In this document: one piece after another, positions 63,811-64,000 of the stretch
How the letters are laid out: each line of letters begins with the position of its first letter
Numbering within the stretch: position 1 is the first letter of the stretch
Made by a program: the position numbers and the translations under genes
NCBI RefSeq assembly: GCF_031458135.1
Contig: NZ_JAVDXW010000001.1
Coordinates: 1,364,001-1,428,000, forward strand
DNA: 64,000 nt
Direction: 5' to 3'
Source of the DNA: Haloactinomyces albus
GTDB lineage: Bacteria; Actinomycetota; Actinomycetes; Mycobacteriales; Pseudonocardiaceae
Notes under the pieces: model-generated
The model's input: the letters and a program-made list of their open reading frames with translations, nothing else
Told to the model about the DNA's origin: nothing
Databases searched by the model: none

Positions 63811-64000
63811 CTACGGGCTTCGTGGCGCGGCGGACAGTGGCACCGCGGGCAGTCCTTCGTGAATCTCGGTCATCGCGTTGAACCAGGTACGCCCGGGAAC
63901 CGTGCCGCCGTAGATGTTGCCGCCACCACCGCACAGGTACGGCGGGTTACCGGGGCCCACCACGCAGATGCCTTGCGGATTGCTGCCGCTGGCATAGGTC
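63811..64000 (-). CDS. Penicillin-binding protein, C-terminal part (cut by window end)
   Basis: The final 63 codons of a minus-strand gene that continues past the window. It reads through YASGSNPQGICVVGPGNPPY and then NIYGGTVPGRTWFNAMTEIHEGL to a TAG at 63811. This is the end of the transpeptidase domain of actinobacterial bifunctional PBPs (PonA-like), where GG(T/S)xPxxTWxxxM is conserved after the active site. The two Cys in ICVVG and YLCGG may form a disulfide. The catalytic motifs lie outside the window. Confidence 0.75.
   Translation of the reverse strand, partial: TYASGSNPQGICVVGPGNPPYLCGGGGNIYGGTVPGRTWFNAMTEIHEGLPAVPLSAAPRSP

Overview
This 64-kb window is GC-rich chromosomal DNA from an actinomycete, most likely of the order Pseudonocardiales. 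Gene density is high, GTG starts are common and codon third positions are mostly G or C. The order argS-lysA-hom-thrC-thrB-rho ... rpmE-prfA-prmC-sua5-wecA-atpI-atpBEFHAGDC-DUF2550, the mismatch endonuclease NucS, the SAV2177/DUF574-type methyltransferase, and a MurA with Asp in place of the catalytic Cys all fit that group. The genus is inference; no rRNA is present to settle it.

Left part (1-22.4 kb): a DivIVA-type coiled-coil protein with 11-residue repeats; two alpha/beta hydrolases; small membrane and lipoprotein genes; a dhaKLM dihydroxyacetone kinase operon whose DhaM carries a fused HPr domain; an aldehyde dehydrogenase; a sodium:solute symporter with a small membrane partner; nucS and a Nudix hydrolase; a flavin monooxygenase divergent from a TetR regulator, with two perfect 16-bp palindromes between them; a DUF574 methyltransferase; a LysE exporter; a Tat-exported Rieske lipoprotein; murA and a PduO-type adenosyltransferase; and a Phd/RelE toxin-antitoxin pair with a palindrome just before its start codon.

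Middle (22.4-36.6 kb, minus strand): the complete F1Fo ATP synthase operon, with a strong hairpin plus T-tract between atpD and atpC, followed upstream by wecA, sua5, prmC, prfA and rpmE.

Between rpmE and rho, genes normally close together in actinobacteria, lie about 8 kb of accessory genes (36.8-44.7 kb). On the minus strand are a SipW-type signal peptidase, a Pro/Ser-rich exported protein, a wall-anchored protein with an LAxTG sorting signal, and a sensor kinase/response regulator pair. Divergently on the plus strand are four tandem TasA/camelysin-like exported proteins with SipW-type signal peptides. Three of the four have the same 66-bp leader without gaps. The wall-anchored protein shares sequence landmarks with the four subunits. 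I read this as a candidate surface-fibre system and as the most interesting part of the window.

Right part (44.7-64 kb): rho with a disordered insertion made of pentapeptide repeats and a gene-free stretch of about 1 kb upstream; the threonine/lysine biosynthesis operon and argS; a cation-diffusion transporter; a tRNA-Arg(CCG) with the C-terminal remnant of a tyrosine integrase beside it, the scar of an integrated element; a methyltransferase; a secreted chymotrypsin-like protease; a patatin-like protein; ArfB; a short GntR regulator divergent from a small membrane protein; a beta-lactamase-family serine hydrolase; a MetE fragment; a CPBP membrane protease; and the C-terminus of a penicillin-binding protein cut by the window end. 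Several intergenic hairpins act as probable terminators. Two of them carry the same TTTCGCGCGAAA palindrome 53 kb apart.
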